Part shown: positions 28,143-36,273 of the stretch, piece after piece
Layout of the letters: each line of letters opens with the position of its first letter
How positions within the stretch are numbered: the first letter of the stretch is position 1
Made by a program: the position numbers and the translations under genes
Notes under the pieces: model-generated
The model's input: the letters and a program-made list of their open reading frames with translations, nothing else
Databases searched by the model: none
Told to the model about the DNA's origin: nothing
Assembly (NCBI GenBank): GCA_949710005.1
Contig: OX453274.1
Span: 3,280,655 to 3,344,654, forward strand
Origin: Ricordea florida
Taxonomy: Eukaryota > Cnidaria > Anthozoa > Corallimorpharia > Ricordeidae
Reading direction: 5' to 3'
DNA length: 64,000 bases

Positions 28143-28751
28143 ATGAAACTCAAGTATTTGAACAATAAGAATCTCAATATTTGTGATTTTATAGAGGAAA
28201 TAAAAGAAGATTTATTAAAAAATTTAGTGAAAAATAGGGAATTTATAGAGAAAGAATACTTTTTTCGCGAACCAATAGATTTTGATGTAGAATATTATAA
28301 TAAAAATTATAATTTTACTGATAGTATTTATTGGGATGAAAAAATAAATTTTGGGGTTGGTGGAATTAAAACTAATAAACTCGCGAAAAAAATTTTAGAA
28401 GTAGCCAATGAAGGTTTTATTGAAAATGAATATAGATATGGGTATGACCCAAATTATGGCTGGATTATTGAAAACGGGCATGTAGTAGATCATTTGTATG
28501 AAAATGGAATTTATCTTGCTTATTATGATGCGACGTGTAGAATTGAGGAATTTGATAAAAACTTTGTGTTAAAAAAATTAGTTTTTCGTTTTAATTTAAA
28601 TGCTCATAAGATTGCTCATAAAGAGTTATTTTTCAAACCATTAGATGTTGAATTAATAAAGGTAGCAATGCACCCAACTAGATATTTTGATTGGTGTCTG
28701 GATTTTGAAGAAAAAAGGATTTTGGAAGAAGAAGTATTTTGTGAAGAATAA
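28143..28751 (+). CDS. Accessory protein, 202 aa, unknown
   Basis: This acidic, tyrosine-rich soluble protein has no membrane span. Its C-terminus contains VAMHPTRYFDWCLDFEEKR, a motif type I have a vague memory of from giant-virus hypothetical proteins, without a function. It does not resemble the 174-aa gene in the same slot of element B. Long AT-rich spacers and its own palindrome suggest it is a separate transcription unit. Confidence 0.7.
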   Translation: MKLKYLNNKNLNICDFIEEIKEDLLKNLVKNREFIEKEYFFREPIDFDVEYYNKNYNFTDSIYWDEKINFGVGGIKTNKLAKKILEVANEGFIENEYRYGYDPNYGWIIENGHVVDHLYENGIYLAYYDATCRIEEFDKNFVLKKLVFRFNLNAHKIAHKELFFKPLDVELIKVAMHPTRYFDWCLDFEEKRILEEEVFCEE

Positions 28752-28755
28752 TTAT

Positions 28756-28785
28756 GTTATATAACCCAATAAATGGTTACATAAC
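28756..28785. terminator. 30-nt palindrome between convergent genes (C, first)
   Basis: GTTATATAACC, 8-nt loop, GGTTACATAAC; same size and nearly the same sequence as at 7686 and 12535. Confidence 0.65.
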
Positions 28786-28792
28786 AAAAAAT

Positions 28793-29428
28793 TTATCTAA
28801 ATCTTAAACTAAAAGTTATTGGCAATCCCCTTAAATCAAGTTTTTTCCATTCATTGTCAAAGATACTTAAATCGAAATGGTTTATGGGATTCTCATATTT
28901 TTGAACCGGAATTGTCGGGTAATCCTTTGAGGGTATGTTTGCAAGTAGGTTTGATGGCGTGAGTTTCACAATTTCCCCATATTTGGTGTTATTCATATAT
29001 GACGATTTATTATCCACTATACTACACATAAGTCTCAAAGGTTCCCTAATCTGAATATTTATGGGGTATAATTTACCAGGATTTATAACTTCAGGCACTC
29101 CTAAGCCAATCGCTAACCCTCTCGTAAGTTTTATTTTGAAGTTCTTATTTGAATAAAGATAGTCAACAGAGTCTGTTTCAATGATTGTTATCTTTTCCCT
29201 ATTAGAATCATTAAGAAAGATTGATTGAATATTACGCAATGAATATGTACCAGGTTGTATTATTATTTGGGGTTGATTATTATCATTGAATAATATCTGC
29301 TGCTCCTTGAAATTAATCAATCTTTTGGTTTGCATATTATAATCCAGGAGCTGTATCTCACGAAGATTTTTCAACGGGGGATCTAAATAAATCCTACTTT
29401 CTGGCTCACACATAGTAATACTTAACAT
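28793..29428 (-). CDS. Beta-rich protein (minor capsid/fibre-like candidate), 211 aa
   Basis: The Met at 29428 is chosen because the longer frame opens without ATG. It shares IYLDPPLKNLREIQLLD and LLANIPSKDYP with the 132-aa gene of element B, but has an additional central part. The ending (DLRGLPITFSLRF) is of a type common in beta-rich Polinton structural proteins. In element B the gene sits two genes further along. A minor capsid, penton or fibre role is inference. Confidence 0.75.
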   Translation of the reverse strand: MLSITMCEPESRIYLDPPLKNLREIQLLDYNMQTKRLINFKEQQILFNDNNQPQIIIQPGTYSLRNIQSIFLNDSNREKITIIETDSVDYLYSNKNFKIKLTRGLAIGLGVPEVINPGKLYPINIQIREPLRLMCSIVDNKSSYMNNTKYGEIVKLTPSNLLANIPSKDYPTIPVQKYENPINHFDLSIFDNEWKKLDLRGLPITFSLRFR

Positions 29429-29451
29429 TTTGTTTTGATTACACAATGTTC

Positions 29452-29461
29452 ATCTTTAGAT
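29452..29461 (-). promoter_or_regulatory. ATCTAAAGAT promoter-like motif
   Basis: A perfect copy lies 24 nt upstream of the start at 29428, supporting that start over the longer frame. Confidence 0.6.
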
Positions 29462-29477
29462 TTATATAATCAAAACA

Positions 29478-31079
29478 TTAGCGAAATAAAAACCAGGATA
29501 ATAATCCTACTCCAATTATTAAAACCGCAAGATTATTTTGGTGAGAAGATGTTTCTATATTCTTAACTTCTTCCTCCTCATTGTCCGTTTTATCTTTTTC
29601 ATTTAATTTAGGTTTCGTTGGTTGAGGATTTGTATTTAATAAAACCTTTGTTGTTCCCAAACTATTTGGTATTCCGACGGCTTTTGTCTCAACATTTACA
29701 GAATTATTTTTCCCGAATTTCATATCTTCTGTGGCTATTTTCAGATTATTATTATACCCAATAACACTTTCTGTATTTATAATTAAATTACTTGGAATCA
29801 GCCAAACTCCTGGAGCTACAGCTAAATCAAGCCGTAATTTAGTTTCCTGAACAGATTTTTGGTAATTTTGTACGGATTTGGAAATATCATTTTCTAAAAC
29901 ACTACTTTCAAATAATGCTTTGAATTCATTTTGCGTTTCAATTGCTCCTCCGCCATTACCCACAATAGAATTTCTAGTATTAACTTGTGCTCCTAATATG
30001 CAATAAACAAAAGCTTCAACTGATCTATTTATTCTACCCAACCCCGCTTTGGTTAATCCATGTCCAGATTCTGGTATGAACCAAGCATATTGAAAATCAA
30101 CAAAATGATCATTTCTGAGCATAGAGATTAAATTTCCTTCTATTGCCTTTCCCCCATAATCTGAAAATTTCGCTGAACTGCTTGGCCAAATATTTGCGTC
30201 TGGATCGTAATTTCGCACAATTCTAATATTTTGTTTTCCTCCACCTATTGCTTCCGCGCTGGTTTTCCCTGGGGGTATGTATCCTTTCCCATAATCTATG
30301 AATACATCTCCGGCTCCATGGTTTGCTCCTCCTTTGAATCTAAAATCAGCTAGGGGTTTATTCCACCCTTTAAAATCCTGATTATTACTTAACCCAAATT
30401 CTGCGCACAATCTATTATAAGCATTTTTGTTATAATGATTATTTTTTACCGAAAAAGTTTCTTCGTCGGGTTTTACCACTTGTAATTCTTCTAATATTCT
30501 TCTTATTGTAAAGTAAATGTGAAACACGAAGAAACTTTTAATAACTTTCGGGTAACTAAAAATATCACTTAAACTTACTCCGCAGCCGGATGTTGCACAC
30601 CAAACCGCCATGTTTAATTGTTGTGGCCATTGTTTAATATTTGGTTTACCCAACCAAGCTCTAGCTTCTTTTCCGCTATTAAGTTCTACAGTCTGATTTT
30701 TAAAAACATTTTTCATTGCCGAAGTGAAACTATCTTTTTCTGAGACATATATTTGCAAATTAGTTAACATCATTGTAACATTATCAGCAAATTCATTGAA
30801 TTTAACTCCGGGTATTGGATATATTTGTTTTGTGAATCTTAAACTTTTTGGAAAGGAATTTGCTTTTACTTTATTTTCTACTCCCAAATCTTTTCGCAAT
30901 AAAGTTTTCAAATCATTGGAAAGATTTTCAGTCCAGGTTTTTCCAGAAGGATCATCATCGGACATGATTGTTGTTCCATTGACTTTCCATTCAATATATC
31001 CCCCAAATGAATCATTCACGAATGTGAATTTTCCCAAGTTAGCTTTTGGGTACTTTGCTTTGAAATCGTCTAATAACAT
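29478..31079 (-). CDS. Large virion-type protein with C-terminal anchor, 533 aa
   Basis: The start MLLDDF at 31079 matches the element B protein; the longer frame opens with GTG. It shares NMAVWCATSGCGVS, the DYGKGY...PPG loop and SMLRNDHFVDFQYAWFIPE. It ends with a Lys/Glu-rich stalk and one membrane segment (LAVLIIGVGLLSWFLF). The function is unknown; a virion membrane or surface protein is inferred from the tail anchor and neighbours. Confidence 0.85.
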   Translation of the reverse strand: MLLDDFKAKYPKANLGKFTFVNDSFGGYIEWKVNGTTIMSDDDPSGKTWTENLSNDLKTLLRKDLGVENKVKANSFPKSLRFTKQIYPIPGVKFNEFADNVTMMLTNLQIYVSEKDSFTSAMKNVFKNQTVELNSGKEARAWLGKPNIKQWPQQLNMAVWCATSGCGVSLSDIFSYPKVIKSFFVFHIYFTIRRILEELQVVKPDEETFSVKNNHYNKNAYNRLCAEFGLSNNQDFKGWNKPLADFRFKGGANHGAGDVFIDYGKGYIPPGKTSAEAIGGGKQNIRIVRNYDPDANIWPSSSAKFSDYGGKAIEGNLISMLRNDHFVDFQYAWFIPESGHGLTKAGLGRINRSVEAFVYCILGAQVNTRNSIVGNGGGAIETQNEFKALFESSVLENDISKSVQNYQKSVQETKLRLDLAVAPGVWLIPSNLIINTESVIGYNNNLKIATEDMKFGKNNSVNVETKAVGIPNSLGTTKVLLNTNPQPTKPKLNEKDKTDNEEEEVKNIETSSHQNNLAVLIIGVGLLSWFLFR

Positions 31080-31107
31080 CTTATTCTTTTGTTTCACAAT
31101 TTATCTG

Positions 31108-31117
31108 ATCTTTAGAT
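31108..31117 (-). promoter_or_regulatory. ATCTAAAGAT promoter-like motif
   Basis: Perfect copy 29 nt upstream of the chosen start, at the equivalent place to 9335-9344 in element B. Confidence 0.6.
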
Positions 31118-31206
31118 CTTTTAGAATAAGATGTAAATTTAATTAACCTCTCTATTAACTCCGGCGAAACAATTACACCCAACTTCAGTTTTTTCAAAAG
31201 AAATTT

Positions 31207-31827
31207 TTAACCAGCCGGATTGGTTAATTCTTTTAATAGATCTTCTCGTACTTTCTTCCTTATTATACTCATGTCGAAGTTTTTTTCTGAATCTTTTCTG
31301 AATTTTTGTCGTATTTCTTGTTTCAGTTTTTGAAACTTTTCCAATTCCGCCAAGATTATGGAGAATTCCTGATCGGATATATCATTATCTTTTAAAGCTT
31401 TCGAGACTAAATCGTTAATGGTATTTAATTTTGACTTTGCAATGGCTACGGTTTGTTCGTGTTTACTAACTTTTCCAGAAAGATTTTTGGACGCAAAACC
31501 AAAAACGATTGAGAAAACTCCAAAAACTCCTCCTACTACACCTAAAGGTACACCAACTATAGCTCCTAATCCCGTGAGAGAAGTTCCCAAGCCGCTTGCT
31601 GATAGAAGAACTGAAACAAATCCTCCAGAAACACTAATTTTTGTACATATTCCTCTTGCTCTATTATATTTTTTCCTTACTTCTTCGTAATGTCTAATTT
31701 CTTTTTCGAGATTTTGCAATACTTCACTTGATTTCTGTAATCTGAAATTTATTGTGCTTTCTCCTTTTTGTGTTTGAACATTATTATTAGGTAACTGAGG
31801 ATAAAGATCTCCATTGTAGTCTCCCAT
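31207..31827 (-). CDS. Hydrophobic coiled-coil protein, 206 aa
   Basis: This is the homologue of the 199-aa protein of element B. It has an N-terminal helix ending YNRARGICTKIS, a long Gly/Val-rich hydrophobic region (about 65-115) and a charged helical tail with ISDQEFSIILAELEKF. The hydrophobic part is the least charged and best conserved, as for a membrane insert. No enzymatic motif. Confidence 0.82.
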   Translation of the reverse strand: MGDYNGDLYPQLPNNNVQTQKGESTINFRLQKSSEVLQNLEKEIRHYEEVRKKYNRARGICTKISVSGGFVSVLLSASGLGTSLTGLGAIVGVPLGVVGGVFGVFSIVFGFASKNLSGKVSKHEQTVAIAKSKLNTINDLVSKALKDNDISDQEFSIILAELEKFQKLKQEIRQKFRKDSEKNFDMSIIRKKVREDLLKELTNPAG

Positions 31828-31853
31828 ATTGTGTTTTTACTGAACAGTATGAT

Positions 31854-31863
31854 ATCTTTAGAT
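31854..31863 (-). promoter_or_regulatory. ATCTAAAGAT promoter-like motif
   Basis: Perfect copy 27 nt before the 206-aa gene. In element B the same gene has the weaker ATTTAAAGAT. Confidence 0.6.
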
Positions 31864-31866
31864 TGG

Positions 31867-32868
31867 TTACTTTGTCTTCTTTTTCATACTTTCAACAAAA
31901 TACAAAACTACAGCCATTATCAAAAGCCAAGCATTTTTCCCCAAAAATCCAATTACTTCTCCAGCAGTTTTGAAAAGAAAACTAACTATTGCCCCTATCA
32001 TTCCCGGTAATATTTGTCCTAGTTTTTTCCCAAGAGTTTTCAAACCATTTCCAACTCCTCTACCCAAAGAGGATAAACCCCTTGAAAGACTAGAAACGAT
32101 AACACCAATGACGACACCCATAGCACTTAGAATGGCAAAAACTGTAAAGCCATGTTTTTTGAAAATAGCCTTAATTCTTTCTCTCAAGGACATTCCTTCT
32201 TGAACTCTTTCTCTTTCCGCTACAGAGTTTGCTATATCTTCTGCGTTTTCTATAACTTCAGCATTTAAATTTTCAATCTCCGACTCTTCTTCTGGAGTTT
32301 TCAATGGTTTTGCTTCAAGAAATTTTTTTCTTTCGAGTCTCTCATTTTGTTTTTCTTTTTTGTTGGTAATTTCTGTTTCCATTCTTTCTGCTATTTCCGC
32401 TCTAGTTGGCCCCAAAGCATCTTTTAATTTCCCAGGTTTAAGTTTTTCTTTTATTTTTCCATCTTTTTCGTCATATCTTCTAAAATCATCTTCATTGGCC
32501 ATATAAACATATTTTCCACCAGACGGCCCCCTAACAGCTGGTAATACTATACCTCCCTTTATTTTCTGAAAATAAGCTTTAATTTCTTTGAATTTTGCTT
32601 CCAACCGCACTTTCCATATATCTTTTTCTGCTTCTTTTAATTCTTCTTCTTTATTTCCTAATAAAGGTTGTTTTTCATCTGTGCCGCCAAATGAAGTATC
32701 TGCCATACCATCTTCATAATTTGGGTTTCCATAACTTGTAGATGTATCTCTGTTTTGAAGTTCCATATGTGTTGGATCCCAAGCAAGGGCATCATCATTA
32801 TCATCATCATTTGTTTTATTTAATTCAGTTGGATCCAAATCTTCGGGAAAATATCCTCCTTCCGCCAT
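31867..32868 (-). CDS. Coiled-coil protein with hydrophobic membrane-active C-terminus, 333 aa
   Basis: The C-terminal third (from MSLRERIKAIFKKHGF) is almost the same as in element B, with hydrophobic helices and the LGRGVGNGLKTLGKKLG segment. The N-terminal two thirds are acidic, helical and diverged in both length and sequence. This asymmetry suggests the tail has the essential function, perhaps in a membrane, with a variable spacer. Inference only. Confidence 0.82.
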   Translation of the reverse strand: MAEGGYFPEDLDPTELNKTNDDDNDDALAWDPTHMELQNRDTSTSYGNPNYEDGMADTSFGGTDEKQPLLGNKEEELKEAEKDIWKVRLEAKFKEIKAYFQKIKGGIVLPAVRGPSGGKYVYMANEDDFRRYDEKDGKIKEKLKPGKLKDALGPTRAEIAERMETEITNKKEKQNERLERKKFLEAKPLKTPEEESEIENLNAEVIENAEDIANSVAERERVQEGMSLRERIKAIFKKHGFTVFAILSAMGVVIGVIVSSLSRGLSSLGRGVGNGLKTLGKKLGQILPGMIGAIVSFLFKTAGEVIGFLGKNAWLLIMAVVLYFVESMKKKTK

Positions 32869-32891
32869 TATTTTTTACTTATCATTATGGA

Positions 32892-32901
32892 ATCTTTAGA
32901 C
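32892..32901 (-). promoter_or_regulatory. TCTAAAGAT promoter-like motif
   Basis: GTCTAAAGAT lies 24 nt upstream of the 333-aa gene; the divergent gene has GATTTAAAAG on the other strand at 32928-32937. Confidence 0.55.
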
Positions 32902-32927
32902 GTGGAAAATTAATTAAAAGAAAAATT

Positions 32928-32937
32928 GATTTAAAAG
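32928..32937 (+). promoter_or_regulatory. GATTTAAAAG promoter-like motif
   Basis: This lies 28 nt before the candidate ssDNA-binding gene, at the same relative place as 11659-11668 in element B. Confidence 0.5.
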
Positions 32938-32964
32938 ATAAGGTGGAGTAAAAAGGGAAATAAA

Positions 32965-33840
32965 ATGCAGAACGAAAATACACAATTAATAGAAGATATT
33001 AAGAATTATAATCCAAAAGAAAGTATGATTTTTTCTAAACCAATTTTAGGGGAAGTTCCTGGCAGCAAACCAAAAGTAGAATATAAGCGAATTAAAATTT
33101 ATTCAAGAAATGAAGATGGCACTAAAGGAGAATTAGTTATTAAAACTGATCGCTTGTATTCATTCGGAGTTTCTGAAAATTTCTCAACTTATTCTTTTCC
33201 CGTATGTTTATGGAGAGGAAATAGACCTACCGATGAAGAAGAAGAATGGTTAGAAAAATTTAATGAAATAGTAGATTGTTGTATTGATCATATTTTAGAA
33301 AATAAAGAAGAAATTGATAGATTTGAGTTGAAAAGATCTGATCTCACCAGATCAAAGAGAGGTTTAAATCCTCTCTATTGGAAAATGGAAAAAATTGAAG
33401 ATGGTAAAAACAAACCTTATATGCAAAGAGTTCCAGAAATGAGCCCAAGATTATATCTAAAATTAATTTCCAAAAAAGGAAAACTTGTTACAAAGTTTTA
33501 TGATATTAGAAGTGAGGATTGTGATGGTGAAATAAATCCCCAAGATTTAATCAATAAGGGTTGTTACGCAGAGTGTTCAATCAAAATTGAATCAATATTT
33601 ATTAGCTCCACACTTATTTCTTTGCAAGTAAAGCTTTACGATGCTCTCATAGAAACAAAACAAGAACTTAAAAGATTGGCTCCCCGCAGAAAATATAATC
33701 CTGAAGTAATTATTTCTGACGGAGAGTCTGCTTCTTCTCATATTGGTCTTGATGAAAGCGAAAGCGAAAGTGAAAGTGAAATTGAAAGAGGAGAAAGATA
33801 TTGTAGAGATCATTCCCCTAAACCTTTCGAGGGATTTTGA
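32965..33840 (+). CDS. Candidate ssDNA-binding protein, 291 aa
   Basis: This is the homologue of the 273-aa gene of element B. It keeps SMIFSKPI, YKRIKIY, GLNPLYWKMEK (near 135) and an RLYLKLI block. The C-terminal tail is Ser/Glu-rich (SESESESE), serving the same acidic character, but is followed by a short basic end. The ssDNA-binding role is a tentative inference from tail and family resemblance. Confidence 0.65.
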   Translation: MQNENTQLIEDIKNYNPKESMIFSKPILGEVPGSKPKVEYKRIKIYSRNEDGTKGELVIKTDRLYSFGVSENFSTYSFPVCLWRGNRPTDEEEEWLEKFNEIVDCCIDHILENKEEIDRFELKRSDLTRSKRGLNPLYWKMEKIEDGKNKPYMQRVPEMSPRLYLKLISKKGKLVTKFYDIRSEDCDGEINPQDLINKGCYAECSIKIESIFISSTLISLQVKLYDALIETKQELKRLAPRRKYNPEVIISDGESASSHIGLDESESESESEIERGERYCRDHSPKPFEGF

Positions 33841-33862
33841 TACATCTACTCTAATACCTTAT

Positions 33863-33905
33863 GTTATTTAACTTATTCTAATTTCTGAATTACAAGTTAC
33901 ATAAC
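33863..33905. terminator. Palindrome between convergent genes (C, second), longer loop
   Basis: GTTATTTAACTT and AAGTTACATAAC form a 12-bp stem around a 19-nt loop, again between convergent stop codons. The stem sequence is shifted at CC/GG to TT/AA on both sides, a compensatory pair of changes. Confidence 0.65.
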
Positions 33906-33906
33906 A

Positions 33907-34299
33907 TTATAATATTTTACTTGCCGCATACCCCAAACCTAACATTCCTGCTCCGACATATACCATTTCCCCAGTCTTTTGATCATCGCTTGGTTTGTAA
34001 TAATCAGAGAATTTTGGTTCTGTCATTTGACCGTACAAGGCAAAAGCCTGATTTGTTGAAGAAATATTTTTTGATGCCTGATATTTTTCATCCTTTTTCT
34101 TCATTTTCCAATCAAGCATTTTTTGTCTTTTTTCCTGGTATTCTGCGTAATCCCTTTGATATTTTTCCATTGCTTTATCGTGTCGTATTTTTTCTGTATC
34201 AACGCTGCGTCCAGATAAATATTTTGCAAGATAATTTCCTCCGGTAAATGCCGTCGCATTCAATACTGCCCCTATCGCCATCATTGCTAATGTTGCCAT
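33907..34299 (-). CDS. Small virion-type protein with two membrane segments, 130 aa
   Basis: It has N- and C-terminal hydrophobic segments around a charged helix, with EPKFSDYYKPSDDQK near the end. It is closely similar to the 132-aa protein of element B, and the spacing to the next gene (4 bases) is equally tight. Confidence 0.82.
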   Translation of the reverse strand: MATLAMMAIGAVLNATAFTGGNYLAKYLSGRSVDTEKIRHDKAMEKYQRDYAEYQEKRQKMLDWKMKKKDEKYQASKNISSTNQAFALYGQMTEPKFSDYYKPSDDQKTGEMVYVGAGMLGLGYAASKIL

Positions 34300-34303
34300 A
34301 ATT

Positions 34304-34522
34304 TTATTTTGGTAAAATCTTCTGATCCTCTAAATAGGTTTTTAGGTACATGCTTCCGGATAATACAACTACCCACTTTGCGTAATTTGTAATACTCATG
34401 GATGGGTCACTCAAAAATGATTCTTTCATCATCTTTTTTGTGACATACCCAACTCCCGCGCTTAAACCGATAAGCACAGCTGAATCAGTTACAGTTTTCA
34501 CAAGTTTGTTTTCTGAAGACAT
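34304..34522 (-). CDS. Small membrane protein, 72 aa
   Basis: It is nearly identical to the 72-aa gene of element B, with the same two hydrophobic segments and the same end (LPK). An ATTTAAAAGTTT motif lies upstream on the coding strand. High conservation in a short gene argues for a fixed structural contact. Confidence 0.8.
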   Translation of the reverse strand: MSSENKLVKTVTDSAVLIGLSAGVGYVTKKMMKESFLSDPSMSITNYAKWVVVLSGSMYLKTYLEDQKILPK

Positions 34523-34543
34523 AATTTTACTGTAACATTGTGA

Positions 34544-34554
34544 AACTTTTAAAT
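34544..34554 (-). promoter_or_regulatory. ATTTAAAAGTT promoter-like motif
   Basis: A variant of the shared motif about 22 nt upstream of the 72-aa gene. Confidence 0.45.
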
Positions 34555-34559
34555 TACTT

Positions 34560-34976
34560 TTACTCCATTCCTAAGGATTTTACGGGTAATGGAATTTTTG
34601 AAGCCTGGGGTATTTGTGGAACTTGAGATAAATCAGCTATCCTATTTGAATACTCAACCCTAGCTTTTTCATGATATCTCATAAAAATATCAAATGCTGT
34701 AAACCCCAATCCGACAACAGATAAAACAGTAGTAAAAGATAACTCGGGAATCCAAGATTTCGCTTCACTAAATGTATTTTCCTCCTCTTTCTTTTTTACT
34801 TTTTGTTCTCTTTTCATCTCCCTAGATAATGCTTCTTTTGCTTTTTTATTATATTCAGCTAATTTCTTTCCAGCTGCGACTTTTTTAGGATCTTTATCTT
34901 TCTTTTTATTATCAGTATTTTCAGGATCTGGATCAGAAGTAATTCTCTCCACACTTTTCTCATTTTGTTCTGACAT
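34560..34976 (-). CDS. Small coiled-coil protein with one membrane segment, 138 aa
   Basis: It has the same plan as the 133-aa protein in B: Lys-rich helix, hydrophobic segment LSFTTVLSVVGLGFTAFDIF, variable tail. The tail differs most between B and C. Confidence 0.8.
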   Translation of the reverse strand: MSEQNEKSVERITSDPDPENTDNKKKDKDPKKVAAGKKLAEYNKKAKEALSREMKREQKVKKKEEENTFSEAKSWIPELSFTTVLSVVGLGFTAFDIFMRYHEKARVEYSNRIADLSQVPQIPQASKIPLPVKSLGME

Positions 34977-35000
34977 TGTTATTTTGGATGCAGAAAATAA

Positions 35001-35010
35001 GTTTTTAGAT
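35001..35010 (-). promoter_or_regulatory. ATCTAAAAAC promoter-like motif
   Basis: Same ten bases and same distance from the start as at 13660-13669 in element B. Confidence 0.55.
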
Positions 35011-35015
35011 CTCTA

Positions 35016-35588
35016 TTAGTATACTGTATCAACACCTTCAGTGGATTGCTTAGTTTCCTGACCAGTTGCGCTACTATTTACTACTTCTTCTCTTGAAAAT
35101 TGCTGATTTTTGTTGAATTTAACGTGTTTAGCAACCTGAAATACCCCGCTAGCAAGTGCTGTCAGTCTTCCTCCTTTTAATGCCAAGAGCCCTACAAAGT
35201 TTGTTAATTCTCGATTAACCAAATTATCTTTCTTCAAATCATCGCAAAGAGCATCTATGTCATCTACCGGAACTAAATAAGAAATAAGTTTGGAAACTAA
35301 TTCTAGGGAAGAATCTACCAATCCTCCGTTAATTTTCTTACCCATTACCGATTGATAACGATTAAAATATTTTTCTACATCTTTTGCAGATAATTTCTTT
35401 ACATCTCCCAGGTTCATTTCAATTCCTAAATATTCTTTTGTTGTCCCGAGAACAGCGAGAATGGCAAGAGATTCTTGTTTTATTTCAAGTTCGTCGTACT
35501 CAATCTTTTCTTCAGCTTTTCCATCTGTTTGGTTAATGTAATCTTCCGGCTTCGCCGGGGAGAGCTTCGCTCGATCTACGCTTGTCAT
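35016..35588 (-). CDS. Conserved virion-type protein, 190 aa
   Basis: The Met at 35588 is chosen; it lies just after the ATPase stop, as in element B. The blocks DVEKYFNRYQSVMGKKI, LVPVDDIDALCDDLKKD and LASGVFQVAKHVKF are shared. The N-terminus before the conserved helix differs and is longer. Function is unknown. Confidence 0.8.
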   Translation of the reverse strand: MTSVDRAKLSPAKPEDYINQTDGKAEEKIEYDELEIKQESLAILAVLGTTKEYLGIEMNLGDVKKLSAKDVEKYFNRYQSVMGKKINGGLVDSSLELVSKLISYLVPVDDIDALCDDLKKDNLVNRELTNFVGLLALKGGRLTALASGVFQVAKHVKFNKNQQFSREEVVNSSATGQETKQSTEGVDTVY

Positions 35589-35596
35589 CTTTTTTG

Positions 35597-36223
35597 TTAA
35601 ATCACTTCGGGTATCTCTAAATAGCAATTAAATGGGTAACGCAAAGATAAACATAACCTAGAATATTTTTCGGTTTTCAGGAGTTGTACAAACTTTTTCC
35701 CCAATTCATAATCCAAATCGCCGCCGTAATCTTCGAAAAACATTTTCATCCCTTTCTGCGACGGATTATGAAAAGTAACAACGCAAGCTACATTTTCGCG
35801 GAATGGTTTTGCTATGGATGTCAATTGCTGGGTTAGAACCCAAACTGATAAACCATGATGTCTTCCGGAGAATGCCAAATCTATGAACTTATTTGATCTT
35901 TTCTTCAGATCGTTTGAAACGGCGCAATCATCCAAAATTATTAAAGTATTTGTTCCCGAGAATAAAATTTGGCAAACAGTTAGTAACTCATTAATCTCCT
36001 CTACGTTACTTGCATCCGGAGATAATACAAAAAAACGCTCATCCTTATTAGCAAAATTATGATAAGTTTTATTTTTAGAATAAGTCGGACAAATTAACAC
36101 AATATATTCAAAAACTTTCCGGAATGGCCCGCGGAGCTGTTCAATTAAGTACTTTGTTTTTCCACAATTTGTCGGTCCAGTTATAATACAATGAAATGGT
36201 ATTTTATCTCGCAAATCTTCCAT
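35597..36223 (-). CDS. Genome-packaging ATPase (FtsK/HerA, A32-like), 208 aa
   Basis: Walker A GPTNCGKT is at 16-23 and Walker B LIILDD at 94-99, with the same sensor-like block as in B. The length is equal to B, with only scattered substitutions. It would drive DNA into the capsid. Confidence 0.93.
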   Translation of the reverse strand: MEDLRDKIPFHCIITGPTNCGKTKYLIEQLRGPFRKVFEYIVLICPTYSKNKTYHNFANKDERFFVLSPDASNVEEINELLTVCQILFSGTNTLIILDDCAVSNDLKKRSNKFIDLAFSGRHHGLSVWVLTQQLTSIAKPFRENVACVVTFHNPSQKGMKMFFEDYGGDLDYELGKKFVQLLKTEKYSRLCLSLRYPFNCYLEIPEVI

Positions 36224-36245
36224 GATTTTTGTATCATAACTAAAT

Positions 36246-36255
36246 GTTTTTAAAT
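36246..36255 (-). promoter_or_regulatory. ATTTAAAAAC promoter-like motif
   Basis: It lies 23 nt upstream of the ATPase start, the same distance as in element B. Confidence 0.5.
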
Positions 36256-36273
36256 TTAGGTTCTTCCCTTCGG

